From NCBI GenBank assembly GCA_958430865.1, contig CAUDNR010004411.1:29342-93341 (forward strand): 64,000 nucleotides of DNA, read 5' to 3'. Origin of the DNA: Entrophospora sp. SA101. Its lineage: Eukaryota; Glomeromycota; Glomeromycetes; Entrophosporales; Entrophosporaceae. The stretch's first letter is position 1. Each line of letters begins with the position of its first letter. The notes under the pieces are model-generated. The model was not told where the DNA came from. It saw only the letters and a list, made by a program, of their open reading frames with translations, and did no database searches. The translations under genes were made by a program, and so were the position numbers. Positions 1 through 11,132 of the stretch are shown in pieces.

Positions 1-99
1 TTGACTTGGTTGAAGAATAACTCTCTTCCTAACTCTTCTCTTGACCATATCTCTCGATATAATCAAAATAACCTTAACATAACGAATGTCAATGAAATG

Positions 100-330
100 A
101 TGGTAAACACAACAAAATTGAGATACATGATCGAGACGAAAAATGAACAACGCATGAAAAATCAAACAAATGTTACATAAAACAACACCTTCAGTCCACG
201 TTACCTTCACTAAGTTGTTGTTCTCAGCTTCTTTCCATTTATTGCCTTTCAGTTGACGAAATTTAGCTGATTTAATGGTTTTACATTCCGTGCAACGTTT
301 AATTTCAGAGATTTTTTCTTCGAGCAAATC
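100..330 (-). pseudogene. GATA-like zinc-finger gene fragment
   Basis: On the minus strand an open frame carries CTECKTIKSAKF, then about 20 residues, then VTWTEGVVLCNIC. The pattern C-x2-C, a loop, W-x2-G-x2-LCN-x-C is that of a GATA-type zinc finger, although the loop is longer than in classical GATA factors. No intact start or full gene is visible around it, and the next recognisable minus-strand piece upstream is a broken Pif1 helicase fragment. I read it as a decayed or partial member of an expanded zinc-finger family. The DNA-binding role is known for GATA fingers in general and is only inferred here. Confidence 0.4.
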
Positions 331-622
331 GTATTATGAAAGCTGTGAGATTCAAAGGGATTCAAAAGATATGATGATAACAAAACGTAATAGTAAAGCT
401 TCAATCAAATTTGTGTAATCATTTACACATGATTTATTGAAAGAACGGGCTACGTAATACCCTTGTAAAAGTATTTTAAACTGTATAAAAAAAATTGACC
501 AAATTATGAAATTCATTCCTTATATAGGACGGTCTCCTGTTCAAGTGAGTTTGTGGATCATCAATCTCACACATATATATAGAAAAAAAAAATTAAAATT
601 TTTTTTTAATAATTTTAATAAC

Positions 623-668
623 TACATTTATAACATTTATAACATTTATAACATTTATAACATTTATT
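623..668. repeat. 10-bp tandem repeat
   Basis: A short unit, approximately ACATTTATAA, is repeated about four times in direct order. It is a simple minisatellite in non-coding sequence. Confidence 0.7.
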
Positions 669-694
669 AAAAAATACCAATCAACACATCGCAC

Positions 695-920
695 TTAATT
701 AATCGCCCTCAATCTCATGTACCCCTCAATGACCCTTTCATCCACTTTCAAAGAGTCAAAGTCGAAGGGTCCTGCTCATCGCCACATCGATCTGACCGGC
801 AGCAAACATATTTTCGTCAATGGTCAAAGTCGAGTGCGGTAATGTGAGGCCCTGTGTTTTGTGAACGGTAAGCGCGAACGCGTTTTGGATGGGAAACTGG
901 CACTCGATGCCGGGATACCA
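695..920 (-). pseudogene. Pif1-like DNA helicase, C-terminal fragment
   Basis: Read on the minus strand, the frame gives WYPGIECQFPIQNAFALTVH followed by KTQGLTLPH and GQIDVAMSR. These are the conserved C-terminal helicase motifs (VHKTQG and the V-A-x-SR arginine-finger region) of eukaryotic Pif1-family ATP-dependent 5'-3' DNA helicases. After DVAMSR the frame breaks; the tail continues in another frame as PFDFDSLKVDERVIEGYMRL and ends at 695. The helicase core (Walker A and B) is absent, so this is a truncated, frameshifted remnant. Pif1-like genes are strongly amplified in these fungi and also occur in Helitrons. No Rep/HUH domain is visible here, so a Helitron origin cannot be claimed. Confidence 0.75.
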
Positions 921-2100
921 TTAATATTGAAGTATGAAGTGGTCCTCTGGACATTAATCTTTACTATGTTGTTGGTTGTAGGAAAGGGAAGAAGGATCAC
1001 AATTAAAAATCACAATCGAAAAAAATGACTAATTCGCGAACGGAACAAAAACTTTGCAACGGCACATTCATTCATTGTCCAAATGTTATTTTTATTACGC
1101 GACGACCGTGTTTACTTTATAATCATACATTTTAGTACTAGCGTAATTTTTGTTTGTTGTATATATATAGATAGACTACTTTGTTTGCTACATAAACAAA
1201 CAATTTATTTTTTATTTTTTATTATTATTATTATCTTTATTATTTTTAGTTATTATCGGTTATTGATTATTTCTGGAGTTAGTTGATCAAAGGTTAAACC
1301 ACAGCAAACAAAAGAAAAGAAACCTCTCCGATAGATGGACGTGGTAGATAAAAAAATAAAACCAAAAAGATAAGGAAAGATCAATTTTTTTAACATCAGA
1401 TGAACGAATAGTGAAAATAATTAGTAATAAATAATATATAAATCAATAAATAAATAAAAATAATAATCATTAACGATATGCATAAAAATTTTTAACTAAA
1501 TCAAAGAAACGCCTCATTTTTTTCATCTCATGTTTCCCAAAAAACTGTGTTTAGTAAAAATTGATTTTTTTTATCAGCTCAATGCTCATTCGATCTGTTC
1601 GATCGTTCGATCGTTCGTTCGCTCATGTATAATGAGTACTCTTCTACAACGTCTTATTTTCCGTACCACAAATGGCAAACAACATTTAATTTACAAAAAA
1701 AAAAAAAAATAGTAGATCAAAACCAAAATCATACAATCTATCCCAAGTAAGGAAAAAGCAGTGTTACGGATTTTGAGCAATCTTATTATTATATTAATAT
1801 GTGCGGATTTAGCAATATCCAACAAAAAAGTTCCAACTAATAATTAATTTTCTCTATAACGAACAAAAGCAGAAAAATACATATGGTTCGGTATAGAAAG
1901 AGAACTTTGTATTATTAAAAAAATTTTGCCCAATCAACAATTTTGCCGCTGCGAATTTTTTGGCATAATAATAATAATAATAACGGATTTTTTTGGCTGG
2001 AGCTATGAATCCGCTGTGGCGAGGTTTGACTGTAATCTATTAAGCGCGTAATAATAAAATTCAACAGGCGCGTGATTATTTTGTAAGTAGTGAACGATTG
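921..2100. other. gene-free stretch
   Basis: Non-coding A+T-rich DNA with homopolymer runs, a short ATT microsatellite near 1965-1983 and a CGTTCGATCGTTCG-type short repeat near 1595-1620. Short open frames here have no recognisable domain or coding character. I see no RNA gene. Confidence 0.5.
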
Positions 2101-2133
2101 AATTTACCAGTTAAAAAATTCCACATGACTAAA

Positions 2134-2245
2134 TTAACCGGTTAATAAAGTTAACCGGTTAACCATTTCTAAAAGTAACTCGGTTAACCTTAATTTTAAC
2201 GGTTAATTAACCGGTTAAAGAATTTTTGCGCGGTGCCAACCTCTA
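2134..2245. mobile_element. hAT-like element end with TTAACCGGTTAA palindromes
   Basis: Three perfect copies of the 12-bp palindrome TTAACCGGTTAA lie at 2134-2145, 2151-2162 and 2207-2218, with degenerate copies between them. They are followed by CGGTGCCAACCTCTA ending at 2245, which read in reverse is TAGAGGTTGGCACCG. Subterminal palindromes next to a TAGAGGTTGG-type end are typical of non-autonomous hAT DNA transposons. No transposase and no matching opposite end are identified, so this is probably a solo or decayed end. Confidence 0.4.
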
Positions 2246-2762
2246 CGTTTATATCAAAGTATTCATTTTTCAGAAATTTATAGAATTGTATTTCTTTACT
2301 GGAACTAGATAAATTGTTGATAAGCTCTAATAATCATAATTTGATAATATTATCAAATTTTTTTATCGCTTTTGTATTATTAATGCAACCATTTAAATTA
2401 TTTTTGTTTCTTGTTCCAATTGTTGCGAAGGGTAAAAGTTTTGCATTTGACCTCTGTTTAGGAGCATTGTATGACATATCCAATTAACCTAGCTTCATTT
2501 AATTAAAAAAGATATGGTCTTGTTACAGACTTGCTTGCAGTAATCCTTGTCTTGATATCACACAAGCTCGTCTATAATAATATGGGGCATGCTGCAATGG
2601 GATCCCGTAAACTTTATAGATAGGTCAGTAACAAATGTTTCTGTTTGTTATATGATTTGACCAGACCAAAATTAAGTAATATATAACTTGACCCTAAGGT
2701 TTGCAATAATATTAGAAAGAACATAATTTGACCTATATAATTAAAATTTTCGAAACTGTCTA

Positions 2763-4025
2763 CTGTAATGAAATTAAATTTTACCAATCAATCGATTTAA
2801 CTGATCAACTGATTATAACAATTCACTGATTTTTATGGTGCATACTATGGCAAGCCAAAATGGACAAAAGGTCGTTTAAATTCCTTAGTCGACAATTAGC
2901 TGGTCAAAATTTCTTTAGTTGATTATTTAGTCGACTAAATTTTTTTTTAATATTGTTATTAATATTAACAATTTTTTTTAATATACAAATTACGAATTCA
3001 TTTCCATTTGAATCTTTCACTTTTTCAAAATACTTCCACACAAAACCATTCATTACGTTTTGTTTTTTAAAGGTCTTCCGGAACCGTTGCTTAAATCATT
3101 GGACCTTGTATCGGAAATGTTTATTAGTTCACATGTAAAATTATCATCAACAACACCACCACCATTGGCATTGACTATTAGTTGTTCAAAAAAAATTTTT
3201 AATTGACTATATTAGTAGATTCCAACCTCTATTTTATCTGATGATAATGATGTACTTGCACGTGATTATCATGATTGTTTTTTTTTACCATCATCATCAT
3301 TTTTACTATTATCACCATCGTCATCATGTCTATTATTATTATTATTATTATTAAAAGTACTTATAATGATAGTAATAGTAATAATTATTTATTAAATGAA
3401 TATCTCTTTACTAAACTTTTTTTCAATTTTTTCAGAATTCTACTATTTTAAAAATATTATTATTATATGGAGTAAATTTTACAGGGCATGAATTAAAATT
3501 CGTTACCAAAATTTGATTTTAAATACAAAATATCTGATTGTTGTCCTAATTATGATATCTTTATCTAATAGTTCCTAAAATGCTTTTTTTTACAATTGTA
3601 AGCCTCAATTAGGTTAATATTACACAGTTGGTATTTTTTTATCAGTCTTTGCTAAAAATGTAAATAGGTTTGCGTGTAATCAGCTTCTCCCCTACTATAT
3701 TACCATATTCTATAATTTCTATTGACAAAGTTTTTGCAGCAATGTTATAATATTGATAACTCAAAATTTTTTTTCCAAAAGAAAAAAAAATAAAACCGGA
3801 GTAATTTTATTAATGAACAAAATATTAATAAAAAGGAAATGAGAGGATAATTATTATTATTTTCCATTAATAAATTAAAGAACTGATTTTCTAGAAGAGC
3901 GAAAGCGAATTTTAAGGACACCAAATTTTTAATAGAAACAATAATTAAAAAACAAAACGGTAAATTTATTATTATTATAATCAGTTGATCAATTGATTGG
4001 TAAAATTTAATTTCATTACAGTTGC
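2763..4025. mobile_element. 1.26-kb element bounded by long inverted repeats
   Basis: The sequence at about 2763-2819, containing GTAATGAAATTAAATTTTAC and CAATC...CTGATCAACTGATTATAA, is found as its reverse complement at about 3976-4025. The arms are 45-55 bp and nearly identical except for a short insertion in the left arm. The interior has no transposase. It contains TTAGTCGAC-type short repeats (2886, 2928) and a second hAT-like end, CCAACCTCTA, at 3222-3231, so elements may be nested. I read it as a non-autonomous DNA transposon of unassigned superfamily. Confidence 0.55.
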
Positions 4026-4029
4026 ATTA

Positions 4030-5270
4030 CAGCAACTACAATAATTATATTTTCGAGCCAATTTCCATTATTTCAATGGTAACTTTAACTGTGGAGAATC
4101 CCTTACGTATTTTGCTCTTCTTACTGGCGTAAAATCTTTAGGCCAGAATTTGAAATCTTTGGCTAGAGATGTAACCTTTTCCTGCAAATATAATGGATGA
4201 TGCAATCATAAATAGAAAGTATAATATAAAAAATCTAAATTAAAGATAAAAAATGTAACATGATCTATACTTCAAGAGCTATTAAATGCGTTAACGTGGA
4301 TGTTAGTAATGGAAATCCAGCCTTTTTATTGCTTGTCATGCCTCTATTTCACATTTATTAAATACATGTCCTGTAGGATAAAGGTTTTTAAAGCTACATT
4401 CAGCTCAATAATAGTACTTTGATCTGCATATTGTTAAATGCGAATACAGAATTTGATTGTGCCAGGTTTGCCCTTGGAAATGCGATAGGAGTATAGTTTG
4501 GTAATAACTAGATCCGTTTTCATGAAGTTAAACGCTCTGTACAAGCCATCTACTTCCAAATCCATTATAAAGGATTCTCACCCCATAGCATTGTTCTATA
4601 AATGCATCCTAATTAAAATCTCTAACAATTTTATAAATGTAACGACTTTCCAGAAGCCTTGGTGATCGAAAGTTCATGATACTAATAAAATGCCAATAAA
4701 ACATGCTGTTTTCAAAACACTACTACTACTCCGTTTTCAAAGATATGAACACCAAATTAGCATGCAAGATAGTATAAGTAATATAGATTAGAGCTATGGA
4801 AAGATTTAATGATGTAAAAATATCAATGGCATAAAAAAGCTCATTCGAAACACAGAAAATTTCTTTTTTATCGTAATACTTCTATCTATTTCAACTTACT
4901 AAATGTATCCTGATTAAAAACTTCTAATAATTTTATAAATGTAACGATTTTCCAGAAGCCTTAGTGATTGAAATTTCATAATACTAATAAAACACTAATA
5001 ATGTTAATAACAATTTGAAGAAATATTTTGTTACACGGTTTCCTTTTTTAGAGAAAAGGGGATACCATAAAAAATACGCATGTTGCAGATCACAAAAAAA
5101 TGATCAACATAACATATGTTATGGTGAAAGTTCTTGCAAAAGTTTGATTATATAAAAGTGTGAGATAATTTTGATCTTGCTAATGATCTGGACTTAGAGA
5201 GGCTACAGCTATATTCTAGTGAAGTTTCAGAAGCAACGGACTCTGTGTAACCGCCTGACTATTATACAAA
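4030..5270. other. gene-free stretch
   Basis: A+T-rich DNA with no supported gene. A phrase near 4602-4668 (TCCTAATTAAAATCTCTAAC through CCAGAAGCC) recurs with changes at about 4908-4960, which indicates an old local duplication or two repeat copies. Nothing else is recognisable. Confidence 0.4.
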
Positions 5271-5276
5271 TGACTG

Positions 5277-5576
5277 TTGCACAAAATGAGTGTCCATTAT
5301 GCTAGTGGTAGTAGTGATTTGCAACAAGTACACAAATCACATCCAGGCGCATACCATAAAAGTAGAATATTAGATGAAGAGATTGCTAAATCTAGAAGCT
5401 TTAAAAGTTATACAAGCAATGATAGTTCATTAAATGATCTTGATTTTAACTCTCTTCTCTTAAATGCTGAAGGTGAATAAAATTTTTATTATTAATTAAT
5501 TAATTGGAACTTACTATCCATTAATTATTACTAACAATATTTTTTATTTATTTTAGATTCTAATAATAATCGATGA
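5277..5576 (+). pseudogene. orphan C-terminal exons of a kinase paralogue
   Basis: The frame at 5277-5480 encodes a tail that matches the last 50 or so residues of the intact kinase at 11133-12627: QQVHKSHP, SRILDEEIAKS, SYTS and NDLDF occur in the same order. A GT..AG intron (5471 to 5556) can be spliced so that AEG-stop becomes AEDSNNNR-stop, ending at 5576. The A+T-rich 3' flank also resembles that of the intact gene. No kinase catalytic motif precedes it; the 200 bp upstream hold stop codons in all useful frames. This is therefore the surviving tail of a second gene copy, not a functional kinase. Confidence 0.75.
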
Positions 5577-8327
5577 ATGACTAATTTAATCTCCACTATA
5601 TATTTATATGTTATAATTACTTATCTTTGTATTTTATTTTTGTTCCATTTCTTAAGTTAAATTATAATAATATTTTGAAGTAATAAACTTTTTACAGTTT
5701 TCTAATTCTTGTTAAATGGTGATATTGCAACGTAGCTTTTTTGGGTGATGTCAATTACGGCTTAACTATTTTCAATAATTTGATGCTAGTCAATTAATAA
5801 GTTCATGAATAACTTTTCGTAGCTAGAAAGCTTCTTTAAGGTACCAGATAACTGTAAGTAAATAGATGTGGCTCTTTTACAAAGCTCAAAGGCTTTTTTA
5901 ATTCACTTATGACCGGTTTATTTCAGTTATTATATTTATTTGGCTAATTGCAAACTCACTTACAAAACAACTCAAGTAGGCTTGTTTAACACCTTACATT
6001 TATGATTATAAAGTATTTTCAATTAACCTTCAGACAAATACTTCATTAACACTTACTAGTTAACCAACGTTAGTCCTAACCCTTTCTTACTCATTAAAGC
6101 AAATTACAATTGTTGCTAACGCTCACTAGTTGACCTAACTTTTGTTTGCTCTCTAAAGAAAATAAAACGAGGTTTTTTACCAAGGCATTACACTTGTAAA
6201 CAAAGAAAATAAAAGCGTTGTTTTTATTTAAGGATTAATTTTCAAAATAATGATTCTATTAGAGTTTATTTTATTAGAATGTTAAATGAGTATTTATTTT
6301 TCTTCTGAGAGAACTCAAAGTTGTTGAATTTCTACGATATTTATGATTGTTTTAGCATCATACAAAACATTCATGCTTTCCAAAAAAATTGACATTGATG
6401 TCTAATGTTAAATACTTGAATTAAATATTATTTTTATACAACATTAAATCATGAAGCACATCTAACATCTTTTATGAATTAATATTTACTTACAGGAATG
6501 ACTTATTTTGTATATATAGTATATATAATATGGTACTAGTATTTTATGCCATGGAGAAAATTTCAATAGTTAATTTGTTACTGATATTTCTTTTATTATT
6601 ACTATATACAACTATTACAAATTTTACTAATATTTCTTCTTTAATATGCATTTCATAAAAAGAAAAAATCAAATCGCGTTCACATTGCCTTTAATGCCCG
6701 AGTTTGAAACATACATAGGCTACAGAGAGTGTGTGTATTAATTTGATATACTTTTTTTTGATCTTTGCTAATTGCGCGTGATATTATTAATAAAATAAAA
6801 ACGCGCTTTAGTGTCTAAGTTTTAAATACACATAGGCATATCAATATTGATATTTAGAGTTGTGTCTATGGGCGGATTTGGTTTTTGGTCCTTTTTTTCT
6901 ATCTTATATGTTTTATCATCATAAATATGCTGTTTTTTTAAAAAATGAAAATCATATTATTGCAATAATTTGAATTGTGGTGAAGTGGGTGGTGACCTTC
7001 TAATATAATTTGACCCTTGAGATGATGTAAAAATCAATGGATCGTCTTCCAAAGACAGTTGCTATTTTATTATCAAGTTTTTGTTCACATTATTAAGTAT
7101 TCATGTATTCTGCTCTTACCATCATGATTTTCAAAGATACGCTTTAGTTTTCGGTTTTCTTCCACTTCTTTATTGTGTTCCATTGTACGATCCAAAGTGA
7201 ATTCAAACTAAGAGATTCTAGGTTAAGTATTATTAGGATAGAATAGAAGTTGAGGATTGAAGTAATTACTTACATCTAAATCTTCTAAGATTTCACATTA
7301 TTTTTTTCTTTTTTTGGTTAATTCAACATCTTTCCAGAAATCGAGAATCCTTTCCTTCATATTTTATAAAAAAGGTAGTTAGAGATTTACTCTGATTGCC
7401 AAGCATTGTGAGCATGATTATGTAGTAAAAACTATTAACAGCAAACATTGAACACAATGGTTACTCAACAAGCTGACACGATGATCCAAATGTTGTAATG
7501 TTGTGTTCCTTCGGCTTGGAAATGTTCCCAGATATGCTTTACTGCAAAAAATAAATAAATAAATAAATAAATAAATATATCACTTAACCTCGAATTCATC
7601 AAGCGCAGGAATTGCTTTTAACTTTAGTTCATTTGAGCCTCCTTTTTATAAGTTTTTAAAGTTTCACAATATGTATTATATCCATTTGTCTAAATGTTAG
7701 AAAATTAGAAAGAGCCCAACCTGAAGACTCCAAAAAAAACTTGTTTTCATCTCTATGACAAGTTATCTGTATAATGTATTGTTGTTGTTAATGGATTTGA
7801 TGCACCAATAAATATTTGTTGATGGTAATGATATGTGAAGATTTATTGATTTCAATTGATAATGAGAGTATTTAGATCATTGACACTTACCTACTCTTCG
7901 CTTTAATCTTGCTTTGTGTTGTGGATTTTGAAACCAATACGTTTGGTTTGCACACAAAAAAATTAATTTATTTACTCATTGAGGGATCATATTCGTATAT
8001 ACGTATTGTGGAAACTTTGGCGACGTGACTTTTGTATTGCATGATGACGATATTTCAAATATTGCATTTATAATCGTTAAAGTAGAACTTATGGTTGTTA
8101 TTTCTTGATATCTTTAAGTATTATATTATATAGTTTATTTGGAAGAGTAATATGATAAATTTTTTTGATATTTCTTTATTTAATAAGAAATGAATTTGAT
8201 ATCAATCATCCGAAGCATTGTGAATCAACATAACAAATTTGTTTACTACGATATTCAAGTGGGGAACGTTACAACAAAACCATACAAAGTGAACATAAAA
8301 AAATTATATATATAGGGTTATAGGTAT
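5577..8327. other. gene-free stretch with dispersed short repeats
   Basis: No supported gene. A motif like TTAGTGTCTAAGTTT followed by ACACATAGGC occurs near 6810-6840. Related copies lie near 6690-6720 (GAGTTTGAAACATACATAGGC in part) and near 10250-10275, so it is probably a dispersed repeat. An (AAAT)n microsatellite lies near 7546-7575. The phrase GTTACAACAAAACCATACA near 8260 resembles GTTGCAACAAAACCAGACA near 13215. Confidence 0.4.
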
Positions 8328-8794
8328 ATGAAAAGTAATGAGTATAATGGTTCTAATGAATATGGAAAGACGATTAGCTTTTTAGAAAAAGGTTATGATT
8401 ATGGTTGTTATTCAAGAATCCCCAATGAACAATTTGCGGAATTAAGGAAATCCTTTAAAGCTCTTTCTAAGTCCAACAAGACATATTTTTAATGGGCAAA
8501 CTTAAAGCAATGGATGGTGGATCAATATGCACTAGTAGACGCCTTAAAAAGAAAACCAGATTTAATAAAAGAAATTTCTATCATAATACACTATTTTGCC
8601 AAGAAACTTATCTCAATATGTTAGGGATTGGTAGAACTTATTTTGGGAATATCAGAAATCACTTGGTAAACAATGGTCTTTTAGCAAGAGTTCATGGTAA
8701 TATTAAAAGGATGCTTCAATGGAAAACTAAAACGGTGATTGATAAAAATGTTGATGAAGTAGTAAAATTATTTTGCATTGTAGACACCAAGTAG
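8328..8794 (+). pseudogene. DUF7869-type transposon gene, N-terminal fragment
   Basis: From ATG 8328 the frame reads NEYGKTISFLEKGYDYG and then ELRKSFKALSKSNKTYF before a TAA at 8490. The protein continues in another frame from 8492 as MGKLKAM, then CQETYLNMLGIGRTYF and NGLLARVHGNIKRM. It ends at 8794 just after VIDKNVDEVVK. The second part is a close relative of 35753-35990 in this window. The family pattern is an HTH-like segment followed by NGLxPRxHGN, and later a DNxGQNKNN catalytic-like domain (DUF7869). That later domain is wholly missing here. The gene is broken by one frameshift near 8488 and truncated at its 3' end. Confidence 0.7.
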
Positions 8795-11132
8795 CTACTC
8801 TATCATATCTGTCTTGACCATAATCATTTATTTCTTTTCTTCCATGGCCAATAATTTACTTTTAACCTTTACTAAAATTTCTTTTTTTATTCTTTTCTCA
8901 ATCAGCAATATTTATTGTCTAATTCTTGCTGAATTAGATTTTGAGAATTCTCAGCAGCAAAATTTGATGATTTCTCTTTCTTCTTCATCTCATCAATTAA
9001 TGATTAAACCTTCTTTTATATTGTGACAATTAAAACATTCTTTTTTAGTCATGATTACTTATTAAGTTTTAGCAAAAAAAAAGCATTTAGTGTTCAGTCA
9101 CAAAGTGGGCTTTTTGAATTATGGATGGTTAGAATGGAAACATTAGTATTGGTTTCAGAAATCTCATCAAGAAAGATAAAATAGGTAATAAATTTGTTCT
9201 TACTATTTTCCTTTCAAAGGTTTCTGTTTTTTGTAGTAATACATCTTCATGCTTGCTTTCTTTTTCTGATATTTATTATTTTTCTTTCTTCTTGGTAAAT
9301 TTCATAGGTAATCAATCCTTTCTTTTCTTAAATAAGTTTCAAGTGTCTAAGTATCATTTATTTTGAAAATGTAAGGAGCGATTTTTTCCCCTTGTTCTTT
9401 CTTAAAATACTTCTAATGGTGCTATAATTTTTAGGTTTCATAGTCATATTAATTATTTTTATATAGGGATAGTTCTATATATCACTTAACAAATGGAACA
9501 TGATAATAACTAAATTTTGATCCCTGAAATTTTTTGGGTAATACCAATGCAGTATGCCCCATATACACATATAAAAAGAAATTATTACTATGTGGTTCTT
9601 AATTATTGAATATGATTTTTAGTGAAGTATTATCCTTTAGAATTTATTTCATGATAGAGTTTTTTTGGCCAACTTGATATTATGCTTTAGATGGTGATTT
9701 GTTTGATTGAACTTGTTTTTTTGCAAGTATCTTTATCAATCCATTGAATTTTACAAGTAGATTTTTTCCCGATATAATCAATAGATGCAATTGCTGTAAT
9801 TTCATTTTATGCTCTTCCCCAAGTAGTTTTCACTTTATATTCGGTAAGCGTTTTGTATTCTCCGGGTTTTGCAGTTTGTTGCAAGGTTGGAAATTACGGA
9901 TAAATATCTTCTTCTAGAATATTATATATTACGTGCGCTTGACTGTTTTAAACTTGAGCGATTTAATTGTTTTCATAATATGAATTTTAAATCAAAGAAA
10001 TAAATATTAAAATAAAACGTATCTCTCATTTGTTATACTAGAGTCTAAATTCAATTAATACAAGGATTGATTGATTAGTATATCCTAATTTACTAATAAC
10101 GTACGTTGAGTCTATTGACTGACTCTCTTCATCGTATCGTACTAAATTTTGGGGGTTCAAACAAAATCAGCGCATACAGTTGGCTTTGATGTTTTTTCGT
10201 TTTTTTTTTTGAAGTTAACTACACGTAATAATAAAATACACGATAAAATTAGTGTCTGAATTTGAAGCACACATAAGCTGTTACGTAGAATGAATAGTAA
10301 ATAAGACAGGTTTGGTTAGGTACGGGTTTTTGTAAGTTTTAAAGGCGATGAAAATAGAATCCTTTTATTGCTAAATTACTAGCATCAATCAACTAGAGTT
10401 TGGTGATGACGTTGTTTTTTTCAAATTTTCAAGATTTCTTTAAATCCAGATAGGGAAAAAATTTAAATAAACCATTTAACCATTCAAACCCTCCCAATTA
10501 ATGTAAAAATCTGAATTATTATCACCAGAGAGAATTATTTGTTGCATGCCATTCAAGCGATTTTCTGCAAAGACGACGATTTATGCTGCAATAAACTATT
10601 AATTATGCAGTTATAGAAATTTATTTGAAATTTTTTATCATTATTATTAATTTCATAAATCAGATTTTTTTTTTTTTATGAGCGATGGTCGTCAACGGCT
10701 CCCACTCATAAAATGATCACAAAAAAATTGGATGTTCTTTTAATCTTATATATAATTGGTTAAAGATTGGGAAAACTCTATCGTTAGCACTATGATTTAA
10801 AAGTACTTGAAGGTGACCGCAGCACTATAATTTGGGTTAAATTTAAATCCAAAAAAGGAAATATTCCATCATAAGGACTACCTACACACTCACTAATACA
10901 TTATTAAGCAATTTTGGATGCATTATTCGGCAATTTTGCTTGGCATAAAATCATCGCTCTGCAAAAGGAATAATATAAAGAATTGAATTAATAATAATAA
11001 TAAATAAATGGATGAATAAATAAACGGACTGACTAATGTTATTCTCGGAACAAAAAAAATCGTTTTCTCCACTATATTCAATAGATTGATCAAGTCAAAA
11101 ATTTAAAATTTTATATATTTATTTTTCATATA
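8795..11132. other. gene-free stretch upstream of the kinase
   Basis: Mostly A+T-rich non-coding DNA. An open frame of 60 codons from ATG 8844 starts MANNLLLTF and has a hydrophobic, signal-peptide-like N-terminus. Its tail is low complexity and it has no known motif, so I do not call it a gene. A phrase with TATGCCCCATATAC (9552-9565) resembles one near 27600. Confidence 0.35.

Noticed and set aside
695..920. Helitron call based on Pif1 motifs
   Set aside because: No Rep/HUH motif or Helitron 3' hairpin with CTRR is visible, and free-standing Pif1 families are common in these fungi.
8844..9026. Possible small secreted protein (MANNLLLTF and on)
   Set aside because: A signal-like N-terminus alone arises easily in A+T-rich DNA; no cysteine pattern, no cleavage-site support, no splice partner.
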